Source: Zobellia uliginosa
GTDB lineage: Bacteria; Bacteroidota; Bacteroidia; Flavobacteriales; Flavobacteriaceae
DNA: 64,000 bases
Direction: 5' to 3'
Assembly (NCBI RefSeq): GCF_900156625.1
Contig: NZ_FTOB01000002.1
Location: 304,275-368,274, forward strand
Part shown: positions 27,116 through 35,544 of the stretch, one piece after another
Layout: each line of letters begins with the position of its first letter
Numbering within the stretch: position 1 is the stretch's first letter
Made by a program: the position numbers and the translations under genes
The notes under the pieces: model-generated
What the model was told of the DNA's origin: nothing
What the model saw: only the letters and a program-made list of their open reading frames with translations
Database searches by the model: none

Positions 27116-30100
27116 ATGACAACTCTTATGAAAACCACTAATTTTTTTGGGAAAAACATTCGTTTTTCTAGTCAATTTTGGTGCCTTTTTATGTTGTGCT
27201 TTTTAGGTGCATTTGCACAAGCGCAAACTGTAAAAGGAACCGTTTCCGATGCCCAAGGACCATTACCGGGGGTCAACGTAATTTTAAAGGAATCATCAAA
27301 TGGTACCACTACTGATTTTGATGGTAATTTTGTACTTCAAGGTGTATCTAAAGGAGCCACTTTGGTCTTTTCGTACATTGGTTATAAGTCTCAAGAAATA
27401 ACCGTAACCGGTGCAGACCTTAAGGTAACTATGGAAGAGGATGCACAGGCCTTGGAAGAGGTCGTCGTCGTGGGGTATGGGGTACAGAAAAAGAAAGACC
27501 TGACCGGTTCAATTTCTTCCATTAATACCGATGATATTCAAAAGACAAATACCGTTTCGTTAGACCAAGCCATACAAGGTAGGGCGGCAGGGGTGTCGGT
27601 ATCTGGAACTTCAGGGGCTCCGGGAGCTAGTCCAACCGTTAGGATTAGGGGTACGGGAACCGTAAACAACTCAGACCCCTTATACGTTATTGATGGAGTG
27701 CCCATCAACGATATTGCCAACTTCAACATGGCAGATGCGGCATCCATAGATGTGCTTAAAGATGCTTCGGCTACTGCAATTTATGGTTCAAGAGGGGCGA
27801 ACGGGGTTATTTTGATAGAGACGAAAAAGGGATCGAAGCGAAAGACCACGGTGTCGTACAACGTATATACAGGGGTACAGAACAAAATAGACAATTTAGA
27901 TGTACTGACGGGGCCGCAGTGGGCTATGTTGGTCAATGAGGCCAATACGAACGACGGGACACCCTTAAATCCTGAATTGGCAAATACAGGGGCATTGCCC
28001 ACGTATAATTGGAAAGATGCCGCTTACCGTTCCGGTTTTATTCAAGACCATCAATTATCCGTTTCAGGTGGGAGTGAAAAATCGACCTATTACATCTCCT
28101 ATGGATATATTTCGCAAGACGGTATCCTTAAGGAGTCAGGCTATAGCCGTCACAATTTTAGGGTAAACAATACGTACCAAGTAGGTAAAAAAATTAAAGT
28201 AGGTCATAACATTCAATACTCTAATTCAGACAGGACCTCCGTTCCCGAGGTGGGCGGTAACCCTTGGCAGCGTGCGGCTTTTGTAGGCTACGTTACTGAT
28301 CCCGTTTCCCCGATTTATGCACCTGATGGTAGTTTAGGCATTCCTGGTTATTCTAGTGCCATTAATGCATTAGGACTGGTCGAATACGGAAAAAGAGACC
28401 GTATGAAGGAGAGTTTTTTCGGCAACTTATTTGTTGAGCTAGACTTGGCAAAAGGTCTAAAGTTCAAGTCTAATTACGGGTTGGAAATCACAAACGTAAA
28501 AAGTGATAATTACGTGCCTGAATATTTTGTGGGACCCACCTATAACAGTCCGGTAAGTCGATATATTCTGAGCCGTTCGGAAAACAGGGTTATGGTACTT
28601 TCCAATACTCTTAATTACCTAAAGGTTTTTAAGGATAAACATAATTTTAATGGCTTGCTGGGACAAGAAATCCAAAACCTAAACTCTAACAATGTACAAG
28701 CAGAGCGTAGTGAAATCCCTTCAAGTGTAGCTAATCCGACCTTAGGTTCTGGAAATGTATCTACCTCTACCAACAATGGTGGCATCTCCGAATCTAAACT
28801 CTTATCCTTCTTCGGTAGACTCAACTATAACTATGATGAGCGCTACCTGATAACCGCTACGTATAGGTTTGATGGGTCTTCACGTTTCGGGGAAAACCAA
28901 CGCTGGGGTAAGTTTCCTTCCGTGGCTTTAGGCTGGAACGTTCACAACGAACGCTTTTATAATATTGGCTTCTTGGACCAGTTGAAATTTAGAGCAGGTT
29001 GGGGAGAAACCGGTAACCAAAATATTCCCAATTCGGCAACCTTCAATACCCTTAACCTGAATACCAATTATATGTATGGTGCCGACGAGACTACTACGGT
29101 AGGGGCGGCTCCATTAAGACCCGGTAATCAAGATTTAAAATGGGAAACTACGGTAACGAAGAATATTGGTGTCGACTTAGGACTTTTCAATAACTCGCTT
29201 ACCCTTACCGCCGATTATTTTATCAAGAATACTACTGACTTGCTTTTGGCCATACCTATTCTTAATACAGCGGGTTATAAGACAAGTCCTTACGGAAATG
29301 CAGGTAATATAGAGAACAAAGGTTTTGAACTTACCGCAAATTACAGAAAGAGTTTTGGTGATTTTTCGTTCAGCTTAGGAGGGAACATCTCCTTTGTGAA
29401 GAACAAGGTCATTTCTTTGGCCGATGATGGTATCTTGATCGGTAGTAACCGTTCTAAGGATTATAGCCGTACAGAGGCCGGTCACCCTATAGCTTCTTTC
29501 TACGGATATGAAATGATCGGTATTTTTCAGACGCAAGATGAGGTCGATAACAGCGCAGTGCTTCCTAAGACCCAACCGGGCGATGTAAAATACAGGGACC
29601 TTAACGATGATGGAATTATTAATGATGACGACCGAAAGTATATTGGCTCGCCTTTTCCAGATTACACTTATGGTATAAACCTCGATATGAACTACAAACA
29701 GTTCGACTTTTCAATGTTCTTTCAAGGAAGCCAAGGGAACGATATTTTGAACCATACGATTTACTGGTTGGAAGCGGATTTAGGTACCAATATGTCTAGC
29801 AATATGTTGAACCGGTGGACAGGGGAAGGAACGTCCAATACTTTGCCTAGGGTAACTTTTGCCAATAACGGTGTAAATATGCCAAAATCTTCTAGTAGAT
29901 ATGTTAAGGACGGTTCTTATTTGAGATTGAAGAATGTACAATTGGGCTATTCCTTACCGCAAGATATGCTTGACAAAACACCAATTTCCAACCTTCGTAT
30001 TTATTTAGCCGCACAGAATTTGCTCACTTTTACCAAATATGAAGGTATGGATCCAGAAGTAGGTGTAGATACATCTGACAACGGTACCAGTCCTTTAGAC

Positions 30101-30169
30101 ATAGGGATTGACAATGGGTTATATCCTTCCGCAAGAACTTTCACATTGGGCTTGAATATTAAATTTTAA
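27116..30169 (+). CDS. SusC-like TonB-dependent glycan transporter (pair 2)
   Basis: A 1017-residue outer-membrane transporter. The signal peptide ends at GAFAQAQT. The carboxypeptidase-D-like domain is VKGTVSDAQGPLPGVNVIL with ATLVFSYIGYKSQEITV. The plug starts at LEEVVVVGYGVQKKKDLTG and contains YVIDGVPIND and ATAIYGSRGANGVILIETKK. The barrel ends in TFTLGLNIKF. Its start could be the ATG at 27116 or at 27128; both leave the signal intact. The gene overlaps nothing and SusD follows within a few bases. It lies between two sulfatase pairs on the same strand, so a sulfated oligosaccharide is the likely cargo. Family certain, cargo inferred. Confidence 0.95.
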   Translation: MTTLMKTTNFFGKNIRFSSQFWCLFMLCFLGAFAQAQTVKGTVSDAQGPLPGVNVILKESSNGTTTDFDGNFVLQGVSKGATLVFSYIGYKSQEITVTGADLKVTMEEDAQALEEVVVVGYGVQKKKDLTGSISSINTDDIQKTNTVSLDQAIQGRAAGVSVSGTSGAPGASPTVRIRGTGTVNNSDPLYVIDGVPINDIANFNMADAASIDVLKDASATAIYGSRGANGVILIETKKGSKRKTTVSYNVYTGVQNKIDNLDVLTGPQWAMLVNEANTNDGTPLNPELANTGALPTYNWKDAAYRSGFIQDHQLSVSGGSEKSTYYISYGYISQDGILKESGYSRHNFRVNNTYQVGKKIKVGHNIQYSNSDRTSVPEVGGNPWQRAAFVGYVTDPVSPIYAPDGSLGIPGYSSAINALGLVEYGKRDRMKESFFGNLFVELDLAKGLKFKSNYGLEITNVKSDNYVPEYFVGPTYNSPVSRYILSRSENRVMVLSNTLNYLKVFKDKHNFNGLLGQEIQNLNSNNVQAERSEIPSSVANPTLGSGNVSTSTNNGGISESKLLSFFGRLNYNYDERYLITATYRFDGSSRFGENQRWGKFPSVALGWNVHNERFYNIGFLDQLKFRAGWGETGNQNIPNSATFNTLNLNTNYMYGADETTTVGAAPLRPGNQDLKWETTVTKNIGVDLGLFNNSLTLTADYFIKNTTDLLLAIPILNTAGYKTSPYGNAGNIENKGFELTANYRKSFGDFSFSLGGNISFVKNKVISLADDGILIGSNRSKDYSRTEAGHPIASFYGYEMIGIFQTQDEVDNSAVLPKTQPGDVKYRDLNDDGIINDDDRKYIGSPFPDYTYGINLDMNYKQFDFSMFFQGSQGNDILNHTIYWLEADLGTNMSSNMLNRWTGEGTSNTLPRVTFANNGVNMPKSSSRYVKDGSYLRLKNVQLGYSLPQDMLDKTPISNLRIYLAAQNLLTFTKYEGMDPEVGVDTSDNGTSPLDIGIDNGLYPSARTFTLGLNIKF

Positions 30170-30183
30170 AAATGACATTTATT

Positions 30184-31656
30184 ATGATACGATATAGAAT
30201 GATTAAAAACGGACTCAAGTCTTGTTCCGTGGCCTTGGTCTTTGCGTTAAGTTCATGTAGTAAAGATTATCTTGAAGTAGAACCATCGGGAGAGCCGACT
30301 ATCGCGAATTTTTATAAAACCCCAGTAGATGCCGAGCAGGCCCTGACGGCAGCCTATTCCCCAATGCGTGAAATGTATTCCCGCGAAAATTTTGGGGCGG
30401 CCAATGCAAATGATCTCGTTTTTGGCGATGTAGGTACCGATGACATATTAAAAGGAGGCGCAAGGGTAAATGATGGCCCACACCTGTATGAAAAGGAAAT
30501 ATTTAGTCTTACGACCTCTAATTCCGCTGTAGAGAAACTATGGCAAGTGAATTATAAAGGGGTACTTTATGCCAATTTGGTTCTAGAAAATGTGCCTCTT
30601 ATAGAATTTGACGATGAAGAGAGGAAAAAGGATATTATTGCCGAAGCCCATTTTTTGCGGGCCTACTATTATTTTGACCTGGTAAATACTTTTGGAGGTG
30701 TACCAATAATAGATAAACCATTAGAGCCTGGGGAATACAACGTAGCACGTTCCTCAACCGAAGAAACATACAACTTTATTGAAGAGGACTTGAAAAAAGC
30801 AATTACTGAATTGCCTTCCAGGTTCGATAAAGGAGCTGATTATTTGGGGCATGCCGACAAAGGTGCCGCCCTGGGGCTAATGATGCGTGTAGCGCTCTAC
30901 CAGAATAAAATGGACCAAGTTAAAACCTATGGGGAACAGTTATTTGAATTACCTTACGTACTAGCAGATTATGCTACGATCTTTGAGCCTTCCGGTGAGT
31001 GGAATACAGGGTCAATATTTGAAGTTAATTTTTCGTCGAATTCAGACAAATTGGGAACTCTAATTCCTCGTATGATCGGTGCAAGAAAGAAGGGTGGCGT
31101 TGGTTTTTCCCAGATTAAAGAAGACTTAAGAAATGAGTTTGAACCTAACGACCCTAGATTTGACGCCTCTTTTTATAACGTCCCGGGTGGGTATGGAACG
31201 GAGTGGTATATTAGGAAGTATTCCATAGCTCCATTTAGTGAAAACCCGAAACCTTCGGTGGGTGGAAATGGAAATAGTGGCAATAACATTAGAATCATCC
31301 GTTTGTCCGATGCTTATTTAATGTATGCCGAAGCTATTTACGATACCGACCCCACAACCGCTATAGGCTATGTAAATAAGGTAAGGCAGAGGGCAAGGGG
31401 CGATAATGACGCTTCCGTTGTGCCGGATTTGGACGGCAGTCTAAGCGGACAAGCTTTGTTGGATGCCATTTATCACGAGCGCAGGGTTGAATTGGCAGGC
31501 GAAGGCTTCCGGTATCATGATCTAATTAGAACCGACAGGGCGGAGGCTTTGTTGGGGCCCTTGGGCTTTAAAAAAGGACTGCATGAGATTATGCCTATAC
31601 CTTTGTCACAAATAGATTTGTCACAGGGCGTGTTAACACAGAACCCTGGATATTAA
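30184..31656 (+). CDS. SusD-like surface glycan-binding lipoprotein (pair 2)
   Basis: About 490 residues, partner of the preceding SusC. Starts at 30172, 30184 and 30199 are all in frame; each gives a lipoprotein signal ending at FALSSC followed by KDYLEVEP. The SusD/RagB features are in order: the N-terminal TIANFYKTPVDAEQALTAAY, AEAHFLRAYYYFDLVNTFGG, IIRLSDAYLMYAEAIYD, NKVRQRARG and the HERRVELAGEGFRYHDLIRT box. The C-terminus is HEIMPIPLSQIDLS with a closing NPGY. Translation is probably coupled to susC. A hairpin at 31670 lies between it and the next sulfatase gene. Confidence 0.94.
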   Translation: MIRYRMIKNGLKSCSVALVFALSSCSKDYLEVEPSGEPTIANFYKTPVDAEQALTAAYSPMREMYSRENFGAANANDLVFGDVGTDDILKGGARVNDGPHLYEKEIFSLTTSNSAVEKLWQVNYKGVLYANLVLENVPLIEFDDEERKKDIIAEAHFLRAYYYFDLVNTFGGVPIIDKPLEPGEYNVARSSTEETYNFIEEDLKKAITELPSRFDKGADYLGHADKGAALGLMMRVALYQNKMDQVKTYGEQLFELPYVLADYATIFEPSGEWNTGSIFEVNFSSNSDKLGTLIPRMIGARKKGGVGFSQIKEDLRNEFEPNDPRFDASFYNVPGGYGTEWYIRKYSIAPFSENPKPSVGGNGNSGNNIRIIRLSDAYLMYAEAIYDTDPTTAIGYVNKVRQRARGDNDASVVPDLDGSLSGQALLDAIYHERRVELAGEGFRYHDLIRTDRAEALLGPLGFKKGLHEIMPIPLSQIDLSQGVLTQNPGY

Positions 31657-31669
31657 AAATGAAAGTATG

Positions 31670-31707
31670 AATGCACCTTTTCTGGGTAAAGACAAGAGAG
31701 GTGCATT
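31670..31707 (+). terminator. Weak terminator-like hairpin after pair-2 susD
   Basis: AATGCACCT pairs with AGGTGCATT across a 20-nt loop, 13 bp after the susD stop. The T-tract is poor (TTTCATTC), so it may be a processing or partial-termination site rather than a full stop. Confidence 0.45.
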
Positions 31708-31788
31708 TCATTCAAATAAATCGCATAATCCCTTACTTTGCGAAACTATCGATAACTGAAGAAGGCTTATGTATAAATTCGTTGAGAT

Positions 31789-33357
31789 ATGAAAAATAAA
31801 GGTACGTTGATGTTAATTTTTCTGGTTGTGTTCATGGTTGGAAAACGTGTTTTGGGACAGAGTGATGATAGGCCCAATATCATATTTCTTCTTTCAGATG
31901 ACCAGACCAGTGTGGCTACCGGTTGTTACGGAAATGACCAAGTGAAAACGCCCAATATGGACCGGCTGGCCAAAGATGGTGTGCTATTTCTCAATCATTA
32001 TAATACGACCTCTATATGTATGGCCAGTAGGGCCAATATTTTAACGGGGATGTATGAGTACAAAACCGGGTGTAATTTTATGCATGGTGATTTAGCCGTT
32101 GATAAGTTCGAAAATTCCTATCCGGTTTTGTTGAAAGAAGCGGGATATTTTACGGGCTTTGCGGGCAAGGTTGGATTTGTTCTTGAAGGGGAAGGTTCAG
32201 AAAAAATTGAAGATGGATTGCCAGTAGGTTATTTTGACAAATGGGGCGGAGGACCCGGACAGACCATTTATGAGACGGTCAAGAACCCGACTATAGCGGA
32301 ATATGCCGAAGAATATCCGCACAGCACACGGGCCTATGGCGCATGGGCGGGCGACTTTATCAAGGAAGCAAAAAGCTCGGGAAAGCCCTTCTGCATGTCC
32401 ATTAGTTTTAAGGCGCCTCATTTGCCTTTTACACCCGATCCTTTCTTTGACGGGGTCTATGCCGGACAAACCTATAAAAAACCCGATAATTACGGAGCGG
32501 AAAATGCTACCCATTTGGCACCCCAGGCAAAATCGGGGCGACAGTATAATTCATATAATTTTTGGAGGGAGTCGGAAGCTTCCTATCAAGAAGCGATCAG
32601 AAAATACAACCAATTGATCCATGGTGTGGATTATGCTATCGGAATGATTCGTAAATCCTTGGTAGAACAGGGCCTCGATAAAAATACCATCATCATATTT
32701 ACCAGTGATAATGGTTATAGCTGTGGAGCCCATAACCTAGGGGGAAAGGTACTGCCGTATGAGGAGGCTTCCAGGTCGCCATTTATTATTTACGATCCAC
32801 GAACGCCCCAAAGTCAACGCGGCATTAAAAGGAAGACCGTAACGGCCAATATAGACGTAGCTCCAACTATCCTAACGTATGCGGGAGTCGATATTCCCAA
32901 AAATATGGATGGCGAAAACTTGTTGCCTCTAATAGATAGGGAAGGGGGAATCAAAAGAGACCATATTGCGCTGACCAATATGTGGGGAAACGATGAAATT
33001 CAAGCGCTATCGGTGGTTACCGAAGACTATAAATACATTTACTGGCAATATACCGATGAACGCATGCAGCCCACGGAAGAGCTCTTTCATATTGCCGTAG
33101 ATAAACTGGAAATGCACAACTTGGCACAAGACGAAGCGTATAAGGCAGAGTTGAAGAAAATGCGCAAACTTTACGATAAACGATATCGACACTTGGTAAA
33201 AGAAGGTATGAAAGCCAACGATTACGGAAAATACACTGTTTTATTCGATAGAAAAGCTCCAGAGAGTCAGAAGAACCAGTATCGTCAACTTACCTATGCG
33301 AAGTTGCTTGAGCAAGAAGCCGAAAAGAAGAAAAACAAGAACACTCATAAAAATTAA
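31789..33357 (+). CDS. S1-family formylglycine sulfatase
   Basis: A 522-residue secreted sulfatase. The signal peptide ends at KRVLGQS. PNIIFLLSDDQTSVATGCYG gives the Asp-Asp metal pair. The maturation motif is Cys77-Met-Ala-Ser-Arg (SICMASRANILTG), the C-x-A-x-R variant. KAPHLPFTPDP and FTSDNGYSCGAHNLGGK supply the substrate/metal loops. The C-terminus is Lys-rich (KKKNKNTHKN). It lies 3 bp before the next sulfatase, so the two are co-transcribed, and it follows the second SusC/D pair. S1 family secure. Which sulfate position it removes cannot be read from sequence alone. Confidence 0.92.
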   Translation: MKNKGTLMLIFLVVFMVGKRVLGQSDDRPNIIFLLSDDQTSVATGCYGNDQVKTPNMDRLAKDGVLFLNHYNTTSICMASRANILTGMYEYKTGCNFMHGDLAVDKFENSYPVLLKEAGYFTGFAGKVGFVLEGEGSEKIEDGLPVGYFDKWGGGPGQTIYETVKNPTIAEYAEEYPHSTRAYGAWAGDFIKEAKSSGKPFCMSISFKAPHLPFTPDPFFDGVYAGQTYKKPDNYGAENATHLAPQAKSGRQYNSYNFWRESEASYQEAIRKYNQLIHGVDYAIGMIRKSLVEQGLDKNTIIIFTSDNGYSCGAHNLGGKVLPYEEASRSPFIIYDPRTPQSQRGIKRKTVTANIDVAPTILTYAGVDIPKNMDGENLLPLIDREGGIKRDHIALTNMWGNDEIQALSVVTEDYKYIYWQYTDERMQPTEELFHIAVDKLEMHNLAQDEAYKAELKKMRKLYDKRYRHLVKEGMKANDYGKYTVLFDRKAPESQKNQYRQLTYAKLLEQEAEKKKNKNTHKN

Positions 33358-33360
33358 TAA

Positions 33361-35205
33361 ATGGGAATATTAAGTAAAGTAATGTACGCATGGGCCTTAG
33401 GTTCTAGCCTTTTGGGTACGATGGCAATGGCACAAACAGATAAAAAGCCAAATGTGATTATAATTTTGACCGATGATCAAGGCTATGGGGATATTGCGGC
33501 CCATGGTAACAAGGTCATTCAAACGCCGACAATGGACAAGCTGCACGATGAAGGCGTCCGTTTCACGAATTTTCATAGTGGAACGACCTGCGCGCCGAGC
33601 CGGTCGGGCTTATTAACGGGAGCGGACGGTAACCGTGCGGGAGTATGGCATACCATTGGTGGCGCCAGTTTGCTTCGTGAGAAGTTTGTATTGATGCCCC
33701 AGGTCTTTGAGGATAACGGATATGCTACCGGAATGTACGGAAAATGGCATTTGGGCGATGCCTATCCGTACCGTCCCCAAGATAGAGGGTTTCAAGAAAC
33801 CGTAGTACACGGTGGTGGAGGTGTAGGCCAAACACCCGATTATTGGCAGAACAATTATTTTGATGATACCTACTGGCGAAACGGGGTTCCAGAGAAGTTT
33901 GAAGGCTATTGCACCGATATCTTTTTCTCGGAGGCAATGGATTTTATGGAAAGAAAAAAAGACCATCCTTTTTTCCTCTATATCTCATTGAACGCCCCTC
34001 ATGGTCCATTGAACGTACCCCAAAAGTATTACGATATGTACAAGGGCGAAAAGACCATCAACGATGACCAAAAGGCCTATTATGGTATGATCACCAACAT
34101 AGATGACAATATTGCCCTTCTAGATAAAAAACTGGAGGTTTTAGGTTTGAAAGACAATACCATTTTGATTTTCATGACCGATAACGGTACCCAGACGGGA
34201 CATAAAGTGGTTAAAGGAAAAGTTCAAGGTTATAACGCAGGTATGCGTGGGCATAAGGGTTCACAATATGAAGGCGGACATCGTGTCCCTTTCTTAATGC
34301 GTTGGAAAGACGGTAAGCTAACAGGGGGGCGCTCGATCGATCAACTGGCTATGAATTTTGATGTGCTTCCTACCTTGATCGACCTATGTGATTTGGGGAA
34401 AGTTCCAAATCTAGGTTATGATGGAAAAAGCTTGGCGCCCTTGTTGAACAAGGAAGTGGAGAAGCTTCCGCACCGCTATTGCGTAGTAGACAACAATCGT
34501 TTACAGCAACCTGTAAAATGGAGGATGAGTGCTGTTATGGATGACGATTGGAGACTTATAGATGGCAAAGAACTATATCATATTAGGAAAGATCCCGGAC
34601 AAGAAAAAGACATCGCTTCAAAACATCCTGAAAAGGTAAGGGAGATGCGTGAAGCCTATGAAAAGTGGTGGGACTATACGTCTCGGGATTTTTCGCACTA
34701 TGAGGCTTATAAAATTGGAGTGCCTACCATTCAAGAAACCGCGATTACCGTTCATGACCTGCATAGTTCGGATCCCATAGCATGGAACCAATCGTATATC
34801 CGAAATCCTGAATCTGGTAAAAAGCCGGCTTTTGCCGATGGGTTTTATATGATAGACGTACAACGCGACGGATATTATGAAATTGAGTTGCGAAGATGGC
34901 CCAAGGAATCGAACTTGGCATTTAATGCTACACCACCACAGCTCGGACAGGCCGAAAAATGGTACAACGTTCGGCCAGAAGGGGTGTCGTATCCGCTAAA
35001 AAGTGCAAGTCTAGATATTGACGCACTGCATCTGGATAGTCCCGTTGACATGAAGTCAACTAACGTAACCTTTAAGACGTATTTGGTGAAAGGCCGTAAG
35101 CATTTAAAAGCGAATTTTACTAGGGAAGATGGTGTTCGTTTTGGAGCGTTTTATGTCTATTTGAGAAAGGTAGGGGCCTTATCTGACCAAAAGGATACCA
35201 AATAG
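33361..35205 (+). CDS. S1-family arylsulfatase-like sulfatase with C-terminal extension
   Basis: A 614-residue secreted sulfatase. After a short signal (LLGTMAMAQT) the fold opens with PNVIIILTDDQGYGDIAAHG. The maturation motif Cys77-Ala-Pro-Ser-Arg (TTCAPSRSGLLTG) is canonical. The arylsulfatase-A-like YGKWHLGD and FMTDNGTQTG motifs follow. Beyond about residue 470 there is an extra beta-rich domain (YYEIELRRWPKESNLAFNA, then VTFKTYLVKGRKHLKANF) found in some polysaccharide sulfatases. It is the last gene of the + strand block and ends before the terminator at 35241. Confidence 0.92.
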   Translation: MGILSKVMYAWALGSSLLGTMAMAQTDKKPNVIIILTDDQGYGDIAAHGNKVIQTPTMDKLHDEGVRFTNFHSGTTCAPSRSGLLTGADGNRAGVWHTIGGASLLREKFVLMPQVFEDNGYATGMYGKWHLGDAYPYRPQDRGFQETVVHGGGGVGQTPDYWQNNYFDDTYWRNGVPEKFEGYCTDIFFSEAMDFMERKKDHPFFLYISLNAPHGPLNVPQKYYDMYKGEKTINDDQKAYYGMITNIDDNIALLDKKLEVLGLKDNTILIFMTDNGTQTGHKVVKGKVQGYNAGMRGHKGSQYEGGHRVPFLMRWKDGKLTGGRSIDQLAMNFDVLPTLIDLCDLGKVPNLGYDGKSLAPLLNKEVEKLPHRYCVVDNNRLQQPVKWRMSAVMDDDWRLIDGKELYHIRKDPGQEKDIASKHPEKVREMREAYEKWWDYTSRDFSHYEAYKIGVPTIQETAITVHDLHSSDPIAWNQSYIRNPESGKKPAFADGFYMIDVQRDGYYEIELRRWPKESNLAFNATPPQLGQAEKWYNVRPEGVSYPLKSASLDIDALHLDSPVDMKSTNVTFKTYLVKGRKHLKANFTREDGVRFGAFYVYLRKVGALSDQKDTK

Positions 35206-35240
35206 TGAAGAGATTGTATTAGGGTATTGTAATATATGAA

Positions 35241-35280
35241 AACAGGGAGCCGATTTATAAAAGGAGGCTCCCTGTTTTTA
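35241..35280 (+). terminator. Terminator of the + strand sulfatase block
   Basis: AACAGGGAGCC pairs with GGCTCCCTGTT across a 14-nt loop and ends in TTTTATTTT. It lies 35 bp after the last sulfatase stop. Confidence 0.88.
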
Positions 35281-35311
35281 TTTTGTGCTTTTTGGGTTCT
35301 TCTATTTTAGG

Positions 35312-35345
35312 CAAAAAAAGCCAGGGAACCCTAAGGCTCCCTGGC
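35312..35345 (-). terminator. Terminator of the - strand SusC/D block
   Basis: On the - strand GCCAGGGA and TCCCTGGC form the stem, followed by a T7 tract. It lies downstream of both the third susD and the susD remnant, so the remnant sits inside the resident transcription unit. Confidence 0.8.
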
Positions 35346-35402
35346 AACAAACTAACTCAACAAACAACTCAATATAAATTTTTTATAAGGTGTTCAATAC
35401 TT

Positions 35403-35544
35403 TTAGTAACCGGCGTTTTGAAGCATTGAAGGAGCTTTTTCAACCTCGGACTGTGGTATGGGCAGGTAATATTGCCGGATGAACCATGGTCGTTGTATTA
35501 TATTCTTCATTGGTCAAATTACCGTCTGCAGCCTTAAGTTTTAA
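35403..35544 (-). pseudogene. SusD C-terminal remnant with frameshift
   Basis: Directly downstream of the third susD stop codon, the same strand encodes another SusD tail. The first part reads ADGNLTNEEYNT in one frame. A one-base shift then gives RPWFIRQYYLPIPQSE, continuing VEKAPSMLQNAGY and a TAA at 35403-35405. The intact upstream SusD ends RPFDKKQYYLPIPQSE, then INRTEALIQNEGY, so the two tails align across their whole length. Over the ten codons for QYYLPIPQSE the DNA differs at seven positions, all synonymous, and five of the seven are G or C in the remnant and A or T in the intact gene. This is a relic of a replaced or deleted susD, not a simple recent duplication. Confidence 0.88.

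Noticed and set aside
35241-35345. The two adjacent hairpins as a mobile-element terminal repeat
   Set aside because: Each has a T-tract on the proper strand and ends a convergent operon, so terminators explain them; their similarity is limited to a short CAGGGA core.
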